From Branchipolynoe longqiensis (lineage: Eukaryota > Annelida > Polychaeta > Phyllodocida > Polynoidae), in assembly GCA_030323885.1 (NCBI GenBank), contig CM059196.1:38119535-38183534 (forward strand): 64,000 nt of DNA, written 5' to 3'. A program made the translations under genes and the position numbers. This document shows positions 41,221 through 51,412 of the stretch, piece by piece (within the stretch, counting starts at the first letter, position 1; each line of letters starts with the position of its first letter). The notes under the pieces are model-generated. The model did no database searches, had not been told where the DNA came from, and saw only the letters and a program-made list of their open reading frames with translations.

Positions 41221-41548
41221 TTGTTGTTGTTATATATTTCTTATCGCTTTGTTTTGTATTTTTGTTCTGTATCTTTGTTTTGTAGTTTTGATTTGTATTT
41301 TTGTTTTGTATGTTTGTTTACATTTTTGTTTGTATTTTTGTTTAAGATTTGTTGTTTTGTATTTTTGTTTCGTATTTTTGTTGTATATGCTTGTTTCATA
41401 TATTTATTTTGTATTTTTGTTTCGTATTTTTGTTTTATATGCTTGTTTCGTATTTTTATTTTGTATTTTTGTTTCGTATTTTTTTTTGTATTCTTGCTTT
41501 GTATTTTTGGTTTGCATTTTTGCTTAGTATTTTAGTATTTTTGCTTTT
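41221..41548. repeat. TTTTTGTTTYGTATT low-complexity repeat
   Basis: Degenerate 10-15 bp units. The three Phe/Cys-rich plus frames are artefacts, not membrane proteins. Confidence 0.93.
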
Positions 41549-41575
41549 TCTTTTGTACACACAAAGCAGTGCCTG

Positions 41576-42410
41576 AATGGTATTGTCGTGGGGGTGATGA
41601 AAACGGGAAATACAGTGCCTAGAGCGGGACTTGAACCCACATCTCTTTGCACTCTGGGCCAGTGTGCCAACCATTACACCACCTAGGCTCCCTGAGATCA
41701 ACACACTACCCACGCCTACCTGTCTATGTGGTCACTTGCCTGAGAGGTCAGTGCAGCCTACTACACTCGTCCCCCTGGAATTATAAGTCTTTTAATGCTT
41801 ACAATTACATACATACAGGCAATGCACTAACACATACATACACAGGGTAGGTTCAACAACCATACAGCGCGTAGCTTGTATAGGATCATGGTCACGGCAA
41901 CCAGTGTCGTGGGGGGTGATGAAAATGGGAAATATTGTGCCTAGAGCGGGACTTGAACCCACATCTCTTTGCACTCCGGACCAGTGTGCCAACCATTACA
42001 CCACCTAGGCTCCCTGAGATCAACACACTACCCACGCCTACCTGTCTATGTGGTTACTTGCCTGAGAGGTCAGTGCAGCCTACTACACTCGTCCCCCTGG
42101 AATTGTAAGTCTTTTAATGCTTACAATTACATACATACAGGCAATGCACTAACACATACATACATAGGGTACGTTCAACAACCATACATCGCAAAGCTTG
42201 TACAGGATCATGATCACGGCACCAGTGTCGTGGGGGTGATGAAAACGGGAAATATTGCGCCTAGAGCGGGACTTGAACCTACATCTCTTTGCACTCCGGG
42301 CCAGTGTGCCAACCATTACACCACCTAGGCTCCCTGAGATCAACACACTACCCACGCCTACCTGTCTATGTGGTTACTTGCCTGAGAGGTCAGTGCAGCC
42401 TACTACAGTA
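41576..42410 (-). mobile_element. SINE-B tandem array, 321-bp unit, ~2.6 copies
   Basis: The word TCGTGGGGGTGATGA starts at 41586, 41907 (with one extra G) and 42228, 321 bp apart. Each unit includes the inverse tRNA-like part (GTGCCAACCATTACACCACC, GCGGGACTTGAACC), CTACCTGTCTATGTGG, GGAATTGTAAGTCTTTTAAT and GGTAGGTTCAACAACCATAC. High similarity between units. Confidence 0.92.
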
Positions 42411-42635
42411 TATATGTACACTGTGAGACATCGACAAACAATTAAACACTGGTATTAATGTGACAAATGCAAACTGTGAGAACAATACTGTGGTAAGCAA
42501 CAATTGCAACATATATGCACGTTTTCTTTGTTTGTAATTGTTTCTCTCATTTGGTGTATTTGTTTTCACATGATCAGGCGCAGGTGTGGGTGGGTGGGTG
42601 GATACGAGATGTCACGTGGTCAGCTATATGGCGTA
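42411..42635. other. Unassigned spacer
   Basis: No recognised feature. Confidence 0.35.
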
Positions 42636-42806
42636 GAGTTACCAAAATTAACATAGCATGTTTTCACCTCAAACATTTCCAAAGCTACCCACTCAAAATA
42701 AAAGTTACTTCAAACTAAAACAAAGTCGATTAGAACACCCAATCTACTGTATTTATATCAGAAAATTGCAGGTACTCAAAAACATCGGATTACGCAACCC
42801 TAAGTG
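42636..42806 (-). repeat. MITE-T fragment
   Basis: CCAAAATTAACATAGCATGT, AAAAGTTACTTCAAACTAAA and end CATCGGATTACGCAACC. Confidence 0.8.
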
Positions 42807-43195
42807 TAGTGGGAACGTTCCAATTAAATATGTTGATTAGTTGATGTGTCAATGAATGCATGAGTCCATATGTCAATTGTGCGCGTACACGCTGGTTGTC
42901 TGGCTTTGACATTTCACGAAACTATCAGTTTATCCGAGTCTTAGTTTCGGATAAGTTGAATTATTATTTAACTAGTCGTTCTCTATATAGGCTATGAATA
43001 ATAACACAAGCAAAGCCAACAATAGGCGTATTCACTCAGTTTTCATTGGCTCCTGAAATAAATGAAATGTTTGATGTTGTAGATCATACGCTGCTGGCTA
43101 TTTTGTGCACTATGATTAATAATAAATTAAATACATGCGTTTCATTTAGTTGTGATATAAAATCGATTATGTGAATATAAATCAGAAAAACATGC
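42807..43195. other. Unassigned spacer
   Basis: No recognised feature. Confidence 0.35.
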
Positions 43196-43362
43196 AAACC
43201 GATGACTTACAACATTTTCAGGATAATCTGACTGAGTGGGATATGGGGTCATGGTGCTGGCGGCCTGATCTCCCACTGTTAAGTCGCTATGAGTGCACGC
43301 TGTCACAAGTCAGTACCCATATGATACAACCTTAAATATTGCCAGGACGTAAAGCTCCAACA
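43196..43362 (+). mobile_element. SINE-A, partial
   Basis: ACCGATGACTTACAAC, CAGGATAATCTGACTGAGTG, GCCTGATCTCCCACTGTTAA, TTGCCAGGACGTAAAGCTCC. Directly abuts the LINE remnant. Confidence 0.85.
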
Positions 43363-43364
43363 AC

Positions 43365-44187
43365 AAAGCTCGAGGCATTTGAAATGTGGCAATACAGAAG
43401 AATGTTAAAAATTCCATGGACAGCAATGATAAGCAACGTGGAGGTCCTAACAAGAATGAAAATAAAGAGACAGATAATACAAACGATCAAAAACAGAAAA
43501 ATTAAATACTTTGGCCACATCATACAACACCAGAGGGCCCGTATGCATGGAGCGGTGGTAGCGCTCTACCCCTGGGGGTAGAGGGGATATCCGGGGTAGC
43601 GTCGAAAAGTCGGTATGCATGGGGCAGTGTTATGGAAACCCTGCGAGTTAAAAGTCGGGTAAGCTACCCCCACTCAGTAGCAGGTATAAGGGCGGGGGTA
43701 GGGACCGACTCGGGTCAAATCTATCGAATGCGATCATATTTAACAGGATTACATACGCAATAAGTGAAATTTTATCAATTTAACCCTAAATTTGAACCGT
43801 TATTAAGGCTACCGCCGCATTGGCGGCGATATTAATAGTGTCAAATCGACGAATGTAAAGTAACTGCTAGGGTACCTACCTCCTCGCCGCTTTGGCTTCA
43901 TGCATACCCCGTGACCCATTTCTTACCACCAGCTACCCCGAACTCAGTCCTTACCACTGGGGGCGATAAATAATACTTCATGCATACGGGCCCAGGAATC
44001 ACAGAGAAGAATACTGGAAGGGAAGATAGAAGGGAAAAGACCAAGAGGGAGAAGGAGAACAACATGGATGGACAACAACACTGAGTGGACAGCAATGAGC
44101 TATGCAGAATGCGTGAGAGGAACGAATGACAGGAAGAGATGGAGGTCCATTGCAGCCAACCTTCTTCGAGAAGACGGCACCGATTGA
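43365..44187 (+). mobile_element. LINE C-terminal ORF remnant split by a TIR element
   Basis: Before the insertion: EMWQYRRMLKIPWTAM, NRKIKYFGHIIQH. After it: RRILEGKIEGKRPRG, TTWMDNNTEWTAMSYAEC, RKRWRSIAANLLREDGTD and a TGA at 44185-44187, followed by a TTGA tail. These are standard end-of-ORF2 motifs of an animal non-LTR retrotransposon, different from the LINE at 9220. The RT catalytic core is missing. Confidence 0.87.
43535..43993. mobile_element. 459-bp TIR element (MITE) inside the LINE
   Basis: Ends GGGCCCGTATGCATG and CATGCATACGGGCCC are exact inverses over 15 bp. The LINE frame is continuous on both sides. The interior has GTAGCGCTCTACCCCTGG and repeated TACCCCC-type words, no transposase. 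A target duplication is not resolvable (AG/CCAG at most). Confidence 0.88.
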
Positions 44188-45460
44188 TTGAAAGCTCCAA
44201 CTACCATGGAATCCTCTACCCCTGTGAACAGTGAATGTGCAAGTATCCTTTCAATTTGAGCATTTTGAACTTTGAAATGCATGGCGTGCATTCCGTTGGG
44301 GATTTCAGCATTAAGAAGGTTTAAATTAAGCATTAAATTCGACCTTTGCTTCCGAGAAGTAGCTAATTAAATGAGCCTCGTGGCTTACACGAGTTCTAGC
44401 AGTTATCTGATTGCCGCCAGCGATGTGTTAATTTTCGCGGATTCTCTCAAGTAAAAGCTCATAAATAAACATATACATAACACTAACAGTATATAACCAT
44501 TACATACCTGTATATATATAAATATATATTAAAACGTAGAGTAATGATTCACACACAAAATACACCAATATCTCAAACGCTTTCAGCTTTGAATATATAT
44601 ATATATAAATTGATCAAATTTATTCCCACGAGAGTGAGCAAATTAAATTTGAAAGAAATTATTCATTGGGGAAAGAAAATCCACCCTCCTCACCTTACCT
44701 ACCGTCTGTTTTTTTTTAGCGCGTTACATTAAGCACAGGGCCCTAGATCCGTTGATTGTGGCAGTGAGCCCCTAATTAAGCAGGTGTTTGAATTAAGGGT
44801 GTTTGAGTAATCAGCAGCATAGCCGCCGGGTATGTGGAAAAAAATCTGCTGCAGATCACACAAACTCTTAAACCATCAAACCTATATATCAACTTGTATA
44901 ATAGAGATACATGAATTTAGTAGTGCTATGTCAACATAAATCACACCCAGCACCAATCTTTTCCAAAATTACCATTTTTTCTCTATCAATTTTGCATTAA
45001 TTAATTAATTAATTAAGGACAAATTCGATTGCTAACATTTCGTGTTTTTTTTGGGGGGGGGATGCATTTTATTTATATGGATGTGATTTCTCAGTTCCGT
45101 AGCACTGTTTTCAAAGTTCGAGCCATGGGTGGTAGTTATTTACACAAAGTTCTGATGACATTTATTTTTTAGTAAATGGATTTTTATTCATATGGATGTC
45201 ATTTCTTAATGCCGTCGCACTGCTCTTGGTTGAGAAGTTGACAAAAAGTCAGTTTTTGGTCATAATTCAATATAACCAGTTACACTTTTTATATCATATG
45301 TTATGTAGCAATTAAAAGGATAATAGGGTCAGCTTTACAAGTTTTGAACTAATAAATTGAACGTGTATTGGGATCGAACCCATGACCACATCAACAGGGA
45401 GGCAAGGATCTAATTCATTTGCTGATCTCATCCAGTTATTTGGCTTCATCTGTTTAGGTT
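44188..45460. other. Unassigned AT-rich region
   Basis: No gene recognised. Includes TA runs (44510-44610), an (ATTA)n block at 44997-45016 and a G-run at 45053-45061. Confidence 0.35.
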
Positions 45461-45461
45461 A

Positions 45462-45655
45462 ATGTCGTGGGGGTGATGCCATTGGATACCATTGCAAAGA
45501 TGGCAGGATTCGAACCCACACCTCTTGCCATTCTGTGGCTAGCATTCTAACCATTACACTATCTAGGCATCCTGAAGCAATTATCACCCTATCAATGCGT
45601 ACCTATGTATGTTTCTCCTTGCCTGAGAGGTCAGTGTAGACTACTACATTAATTA
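45462..45655 (-). mobile_element. SINE-B, single copy
   Basis: TCGTGGGGGTGATGCCATTG, GGATTCGAACCCACACCTCT, TAACCATTACACTATCTAGG, TTATCACCCTATCAATGCGT, GAGGTCAGTGTAGACTACTA. Its ACCCTATC block is the likely source motif of the 9-bp array at 26111. Confidence 0.87.
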
Positions 45656-45898
45656 TTTATTTTAGAAAAAGCTACAACCTTTTCTTTGCAAATAGGTCGC
45701 GGGTTGCTGAGTCAATATTGAATCTGAGGTGAATAGATAATGAATGTAAGGTTATTTTTCCGAAGGATAAATTCATTTAAACAAAATAAGTGTGCTTATT
45801 CTTGAGGTCAGAATATCTTGCAGAATATTGAGAAGAACATGGATGTAAATTATCAATATCAATTTTTGCTGCCACTTTAGTGTGCGGTATAGCGGGAC
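45656..45898. other. Unassigned spacer
   Basis: No recognised feature. Confidence 0.35.
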
Positions 45899-46025
45899 TT
45901 TAGCCCTAACCCTAAACCTAACCCTAACCCTAACCCTAAGCCTAACACTAACCCTAACCCTAACCATAACCCTAACCCTAACCATAACCCTAACCCTAAC
46001 CCTAACCAAAACCCTAACCCTAAAC
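45899..46025. repeat. Interstitial telomeric repeat (CCCTAA)n
   Basis: About 21 units of CCCTAA on the plus strand (TTAGGG on the minus) with scattered variants such as CCATAA, CACTAA and CCAAAA. Ordinary sequence on both sides rules out a contig-end telomere here. Confidence 0.95.
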
Positions 46026-46069
46026 AGTAAGTTAAATAAACGTATCAAGTCAGATAAGATAAGGTCTTC

Positions 46070-46628
46070 TATAGCCGTGTTTACACGGGGAATTGTGAAA
46101 CGATCTAGACAAAGCGATTCATATGAAGCGTTTTAGATGCGTGTTTACACGGCGGAGTTTGAAAGTGTGTCGGCGCCGGGAACAAGCAGGCACCTGTAGC
46201 TGGCATGCACTGCTATTTTGTTTAGTTTACACACGTCGATTCGACGCAGATGTAGCTTCTATGCTAATATCGCTTGGAATTTAAGGTTAATTTAATTAAA
46301 TTTCATTATTTGAGTCTGTAATTCTGTTAAATATGATCGCATTCACTAGATTTCGGCGTAATCGGGCCCTAACACTGCCGGGAAACAGCGATTAGTTACT
46401 GCTCCCCCTGTTCCCGGCACGCACTACTATTTTATACTATCGCCGCCCGGGAACAAGCTGAATCGCTTCAAATAAACCACCTCCCGAGGTGGTATAGATG
46501 AGGCGTTTCATATGAAGCGATTCAGCCCTAAAACACCACAGAACTGCGTCTACACGGCAAATGTGAGTCGATCTAGGCAGGATGTTGTATATGTGGCGTT
46601 TTAAATCGCCCGTGTAAACAGGGCTTAA
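46070..46628. mobile_element. ~560-bp TIR element (MITE)
   Basis: Left GCCGTGTTTACACGGGGAAT, ACGATCTAGACAAAGCG; right inverse GCCCGTGTAAACAGGGC with TCGATCTAGGCAGGATG. Subterminal copies of GTGTTTACACGGCGG (46141) and GTCTACACGGCAAATG (46550). No coding sequence. Confidence 0.85.
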
Positions 46629-46779
46629 GATTCCTATTTCACTTAACTGTTAGAGTTAGGAGTAGGATTGAAGTCCCAGTAGACCACGTTCTAAAGTAGC
46701 ACCCTATTTTAATATCTAACCTGGTGAACACAATTAGCTAAGTATATATCCGCACTCAAATTAAGTGACACTTGAGTAA

Positions 46780-47345
46780 TTGGGAAGTTATGTCCTGACA
46801 ACATCTAAGGTCTTATCATGGCAGGTATCTATCTACCTGCTACATGTTGGATTTATAGTGCTGCCATATTGACATACTGCTTCACTGAACCCTGCTACAG
46901 TGCACACTCGTGTTTGTTTTATTGTGCTGCCATATTGAGATACTGCTTGACTAGGAACTGCTACAGTGCACACTCATGTTGGATTTATAGTGCTGCCATA
47001 TTCAGATACTACTTCACTGGAACCTGCTGCAATGCACACTAATGTTGGCTTTAAAGTGTTGCCATATTGAGGTACCGCTTCACTGGAACCTGCTACAGTG
47101 CACACTCATGTTGAATTTATAGTGCTGCCATATTGAGATACTGCTTGACTAGGAACTGCTACAGTGCACACTCATGTTGGATTTATAGTGGTGCCATATC
47201 CAGATACTACTTCAGTGGAACCTGCTGCAATGCACACTAATGTTGGCTTTATAGTGTTGCCATATTGAGATACCGCTTCACTGGAACTTGCTACAGTGCA
47301 CACTACTGTTGGCTTTATAGTACTGCCATATTGAGATGCTGCTTC
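46780..47345 (-). repeat. 66-bp satellite derived from SINE-A, ~7.7 copies
   Basis: Begins as a SINE-A tail (TTATGTCCTGACAACATCTA). Then CAGTGCACACTCATGTTGGA, TTTATAGTGCTGCCATATTG repeats with a 66-bp period (marks at 46900, 46966, 47032, 47098). CAGTGCACACTCATGGCGAC, TTTATAGTGCTGCC is the matching SINE-A block. Confidence 0.93.
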
Positions 47346-47524
47346 ATCCAACTGAGTCAGTTTCCCAGTGATACAAAACGCCAGGGAAGGAAACCGCAAA
47401 TATAAATGTTCTAAGTCTTTGGTTCCATGGTTTCACTATTTACACATAAAAACATACTTCACGTATGTGAGACTGCTTACCTGTTGCGCCACCTAGCGGA
47501 TAGTGAGCTCTTCACTTTCCACTA
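47346..47524. other. Unassigned spacer
   Basis: Nothing recognised. Confidence 0.35.
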
Positions 47525-47660
47525 TAGCATAATGTGACTGAGTGGAGAATCGGGTCATGGTGCTGGCGGCATGGTCTCCCATTGGGGAAGCACTATACAT
47601 TCTCTATGAGTGTGCACTGTCACAAGTCGGTACCTGTCCTTAGATGTTGTTGGTATGTAC
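47525..47660 (+). repeat. SINE-A 3' half
   Basis: ATAATGTGACTGAGTGGAGA, GGGGAAGCACTATACATTCT, CACAAGTCGGTACCTGTCCT. Confidence 0.85.
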
Positions 47661-47663
47661 AAA

Positions 47664-48292
47664 TCCATCATCGTCATCATCATGCTGTCAGTCACGATGC
47701 GGCAAAGACTGCTTTCATTACTTGACTGCCACTCTCCATTTAGCTCTCTGCTGTGAGAGTGATGTCTATGAGTTGGTCTTAATGTCTCTCAGCTTCAGGT
47801 TTCTCTTGATGGTATCATTGAACCGGAGACGAGGGCGCCCTCTCTTTCTGTAACCCGAAGACAGTTGAGAATAGAGAATCGGCTTTGGTAGCCTGTCTGA
47901 TGACATCCTCATGAGGTGTCCAGTCCACCGGAGATTCTTTTTGAACATTTCATGAAAGCTGCCTGCAAAAGTGTTGAAGTGCTGCTGGCTTTTGCAAGTT
48001 ACCAGCGGCACTCTCTTGGGGAGCAAATAGAGGTTTCACACTGGCGAGAACATGTCCAGAGAGGCGCAAAACTATTTGTCCCTGCAGTGGCTAGTCGGGA
48101 GATGTTGGGAGTTCCATATATAAACCGCCCTTAATGCTGCCACAGTGACATGGTTTTCTGTTCAGGGTTTGCTCCCTTAGCCTTCGGTTCTGTCAAGAAC
48201 CTGTACCACAAGGCAGTGGTTTACAACTCTGCAGGGCAGGGGCGTCAAACTCCTTGAGGTATTGCAATACCTGCAATACCTGCATACACGTT
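47664..48292 (-). mobile_element. L2c composite retroposon with longer LINE 3' end
   Basis: From the right: GTATGCAGGTATTGCAGGTA, CTCCCGACTAGCCACTGCAG, AGCCAGCAGCACTTCAACAC, then about 280 bp of the LINE seen at 9220-9853, whose minus frame (47766-48026) reads LRWTGHLMRMSSDRLPK, RLRFNDTIKRNLKL. Ends in a (ATGATG)n tail at 47664-47685. It has more LINE sequence than the copy at 19665. Confidence 0.82.
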
Positions 48293-48703
48293 GCTACATA
48301 CAAACCCAATAAACAACAATAAACACAATAAACAATAAACCCAATAAACAACAATGTCATGCACTCGACTTCCACATCACCATCAGTAATAATAAACCTA
48401 CTAACATACATCCTTTCTTTCACTATTCCTCACATATTTTCATTCCAAAATTTATTAATCATTAAACTATTTTGGGTAAATATAAGTATCTACAAGCGGA
48501 AGACCACTTCCACAGTTTTTACAATTGTAATAGTCTGAGAAATAAAACTATTTACCAAATAAAACAAGAAAAAAAAGAGAGTAAATTCCCAGTGGGCTGA
48601 TTGTAAGTGGCCACCCTCTCTGAATGCGTCATTTATATTTTAACCCATGCAAGGCCAGTTCTCCAGCCCTTCAATTAGACCGAATAAAATCCCCACTCAA
48701 TAG
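48293..48703. other. Unassigned AT-rich spacer
   Basis: AATAAACAACAATAAAC-type repeats at 48306-48355. No gene. Confidence 0.4.
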
Positions 48704-49476
48704 ACTACATCACCATTCCAGCGGTGCGGTGCATTGTAGGATGCGTCAGAGCAAAACAAACCCCGCGAGAAGCACATGGCACATGCTAATACACTGGCTG
48801 CAGTTATGAAATGTGCTAGTTTCAGCTCATCTCAGCTCTTGTTTGAAACATAGAACGCTAACTAAAAAAATATACATAATAAATTAAGATATTAATATTT
48901 TATCCAGCATTGCATTCACATCAATATAATCAGCACATCTTATACCATGTGCATTTAGAGTTAGACAAATCTTGGCACTCAGACTAGTGTTAGAGCCATA
49001 GCCAGAGTCAGTTTTACTTATTTTATTCATGTTTTTATTCAAATCCTATGGTTAATGACATATGTATAAATAGAAAATGAGTAGGGTTAATCAGATATTG
49101 GTTATATATTTCTTTGAAACAAGTTTTTGTTGATACATTTGACAATTTAATATTTAGAACAAGAATTACATATGGCTAATCAATGGTGATGTAAACATCA
49201 GCCTGTAAAGTGACTGAAATTGTATGTTTCTCTCAAAATGCATAATTATGGAGAGTTGTCTTAAACATATTCATTATATTATTATATTGCATCCTTCCGT
49301 CCATGTTTGTGCCAAATTGTTATGTATTTTTGATTAATTTGGAATAAAATCGAAGTTCTGCCCTACACATATCGGCAAACTCAATGGCTGTACACCTTTG
49401 CTTTGCTGCCAACGCCGTTTTCAGCGCATGTGCAGTCGGAACCGTGATCCCGTCTATAGATCCATATTTGTGAAGG
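48704..49476. mobile_element. ~770-bp TIR element, second copy
   Basis: Matches 39516-40263 throughout: ATAGACTACATCACCATTCC, AGCACATGGCACATGCTAAT, ATATTCATTATATTATTATA, and right end GGAACCGTGATCCCGTCTAT. Confidence 0.82.
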
Positions 49477-49567
49477 AGCTCCAGGCTCACGTCTAAAGGT
49501 CAGTTAAAGGTCTGAGAAACGGAAGCCACTCTTCTCTACGTCGACGCGAGTGCAAAGATGTTGTAGA
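49477..49567. other. Unassigned spacer
   Basis: Nothing recognised. Confidence 0.3.
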
Positions 49568-50036
49568 CAGTGGGCGTAATCGATTAATCGACTCTGGTCA
49601 CCCGAGCCACTTTTTGGCGCATGCGCACATCCTGCAGACTCGGGTTGAATAATCGAATAAGCTTCTCCATGCTCGGGTGACCAAAATGGTGGCCCTTTTA
49701 TTTGGTTTTTTAGTAGCCGATATAATTACAGCAAAATATGATTGAACTATTTTTATGATGGCATAGTTTAGTGATATTTCCATTTCATTAATCTATGTTA
49801 TCACCAACAAAAAAATGTATGACTGGTACTCGTGGCTGTTATCCTGCAGGATGGTACCAGCGCAAATGTGACATCACCGCTCCTTGTAAACCCCAGCCAA
49901 GAGGTGGGTTACTGGGGTTGGGTTGTTTTGCACACTGCCCGTGTATATGTCGACTCCACTCGCGGTGTTCTATTTGAAATTCTGACGACTCGGGTGACCC
50001 GAGTCGCCCGGAACGCATTAATCGATTATGGCCAAC
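49568..50036. mobile_element. ~470-bp TIR element (MITE)
   Basis: Left GTAATCGATTAATCGACTCT, GGTCACCCGAGCC; right GACTCGGGTGACCCGAGTCG, CATTAATCGATTATGGCC. A partial copy is nested at 18244-18655. Non-coding. Confidence 0.85.
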
Positions 50037-50092
50037 ATGACTGGCTGTAGAAATCATAACTGGGGAAAATCTAGCATTCTTTTTCAGTAGCC

Positions 50093-50175
50093 TCTCTAGG
50101 CTGATGCAATCATCCTATCCACGCCTGCCTGTCTCTGTGGCTCCATGTGCCTGAGCTCAGTGCAGACTACTACAG
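50093..50175 (-). repeat. SINE-B fragment
   Basis: CTCTCTAGGCTGATGCAATC, CCACGCCTGCCTGTCTCTG, CAGTGCAGACTACTACAG. Confidence 0.75.
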
Positions 50176-50376
50176 TATCATATAATATATTTGATATATA
50201 ATATGGCGCATATATAGCATATAACATATATAATGTATATAATATATCATGTAGATCATATATCTTATATATAACATATATACAATTTATATACCATATT
50301 GCAAATATTTTCTTTATACATGTAGCAGATATATAATATGTAACATCTATAACATATATAACATACATAGTATAAT
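50176..50376. repeat. AT-rich ATATAACATATA low complexity
   Basis: Degenerate ATATAACATATATA units; no gene. Confidence 0.8.
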
Positions 50377-51044
50377 TAGATTGATTGATTGATTGATTGG
50401 TGGTTGCTTTACGCCGTGTCGGCAGCATAGGCCATATTCACAGCGAGAAATGTTAGTTTTTTGTTCAAACCATCACTTTTACATGTAAAGGCAGACAATC
50501 AAGTATGTGCCAATAGACACTCATTAAATTAGAAAGCTCACAATCATATATTTGTGGACAAGGGAAACACATTCTCATAGAAAAAGAAAAGTTTTATTAA
50601 TAATTGATAGAATCTATTTAGTAAACTATATGAGGTGGTACAGTCCAGCTGCCCTCAAAAAGGCTAAACTGTTTTCCTGTTTTACCTTAGTAAAAAGGTC
50701 ATGCATACTGTTTGCAGTGTAGAACGGTTGGTGCAGGGCCAAAAAATTAATGCAACTTAGTAAAATGTGTTTGAGTGTCAGCAGGGACTGACACCCAATA
50801 CATTCAGGGGGAGGTTCCCCCTTGAGCAGAAAAGCATGTGTAAGCCACGAGTGGCCAATACGGCAGCGGCTAAGGACCACTTGGTCCCGCCGACCTCCCG
50901 CATGAGTATGTGGTGGCTTTCCCACAGATGGTTCAATTTCTTTAAGTTTATTAATGTTTTCATCCCACTCATGTTGCCATTTGGATTTTATGTGGGTGGC
51001 TATTAGTGGTTTCAGATCAGAGTGATCTGAAACCACTAATTAGA
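50377..51044 (-). mobile_element. 5'-truncated LINE (Nimb/I-group-like), hairpin 5' end
   Basis: Minus frame 50626-51036: LKPLIATHIKSKWQHEWDE, RRDQVVLSRCRIGHSWLTH, LLKGEPPPECIGCQSLLTL, KHILLSC. This is the C-terminal tail beyond RNase H of an I/Nimb-type LINE. The 3' UTR (50377-50625) matches the copy at 4559-5013 and ends in (CAAT)n. The 5' end is a palindrome with arms 51002-51019 and 51023-51040, so the initial MVSDHS is fold-back sequence and not LINE protein. Confidence 0.85.
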
Positions 51045-51117
51045 GAATATAGTACATAATCCTGTATAACAGATATCATATGTGACATATAACTTGTATA
51101 GCATATATATCAGTGAA

Positions 51118-51172
51118 TGATTGTTGGTGGTTTTACGCCGTGCCAGTAGCAAAGATTACATTCACACTGAAT
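51118..51172 (-). repeat. LINE 3' UTR fragment
   Basis: GATTGTTGGTGGTTTTACGC, CGTGCCAGTAGC, CATTCACACTGAATAT: a decayed end of the same LINE family. Confidence 0.65.
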
Positions 51173-51178
51173 ATATAT

Positions 51179-51412
51179 AATATGAAGAGTTCATGCGTAA
51201 AACCCCATAAACGCTAATCCGAATATTGAAATAAACATTCAAAAGGTAAATTGTTTACATTCCTATTTTTTTGTTCATTACTCCGTAATCATTTCTTTAT
51301 AACGAACGTGGAATTAGTGAGAATTAAAATTACCTTCAGGTAAACTTGAAAAATTCTAAGTCAATTTTTGGATTGGCGTTTATGGGGATTTGCTCCTGAA
51401 CACGTCATATAT
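51179..51412. mobile_element. 233-bp TIR MITE
   Basis: ATATGAAGAGTTCATGCGTA, AAACCCCATAAACGCTAATC at left; inverse GATTGGCGTTTATGGGGATT, CTCCTGAACACGTCATAT at right. Same terminal sequence as 18150-18785. Confidence 0.88.

Noticed and set aside
41221..41576. Phe/Cys-rich possible membrane proteins
   Set aside because: Three overlapping frames over a TTTTTGTTTYGTATT low-complexity repeat.
45899..46025. Chromosome end
   Set aside because: Non-telomeric sequence continues for many kilobases on both sides.
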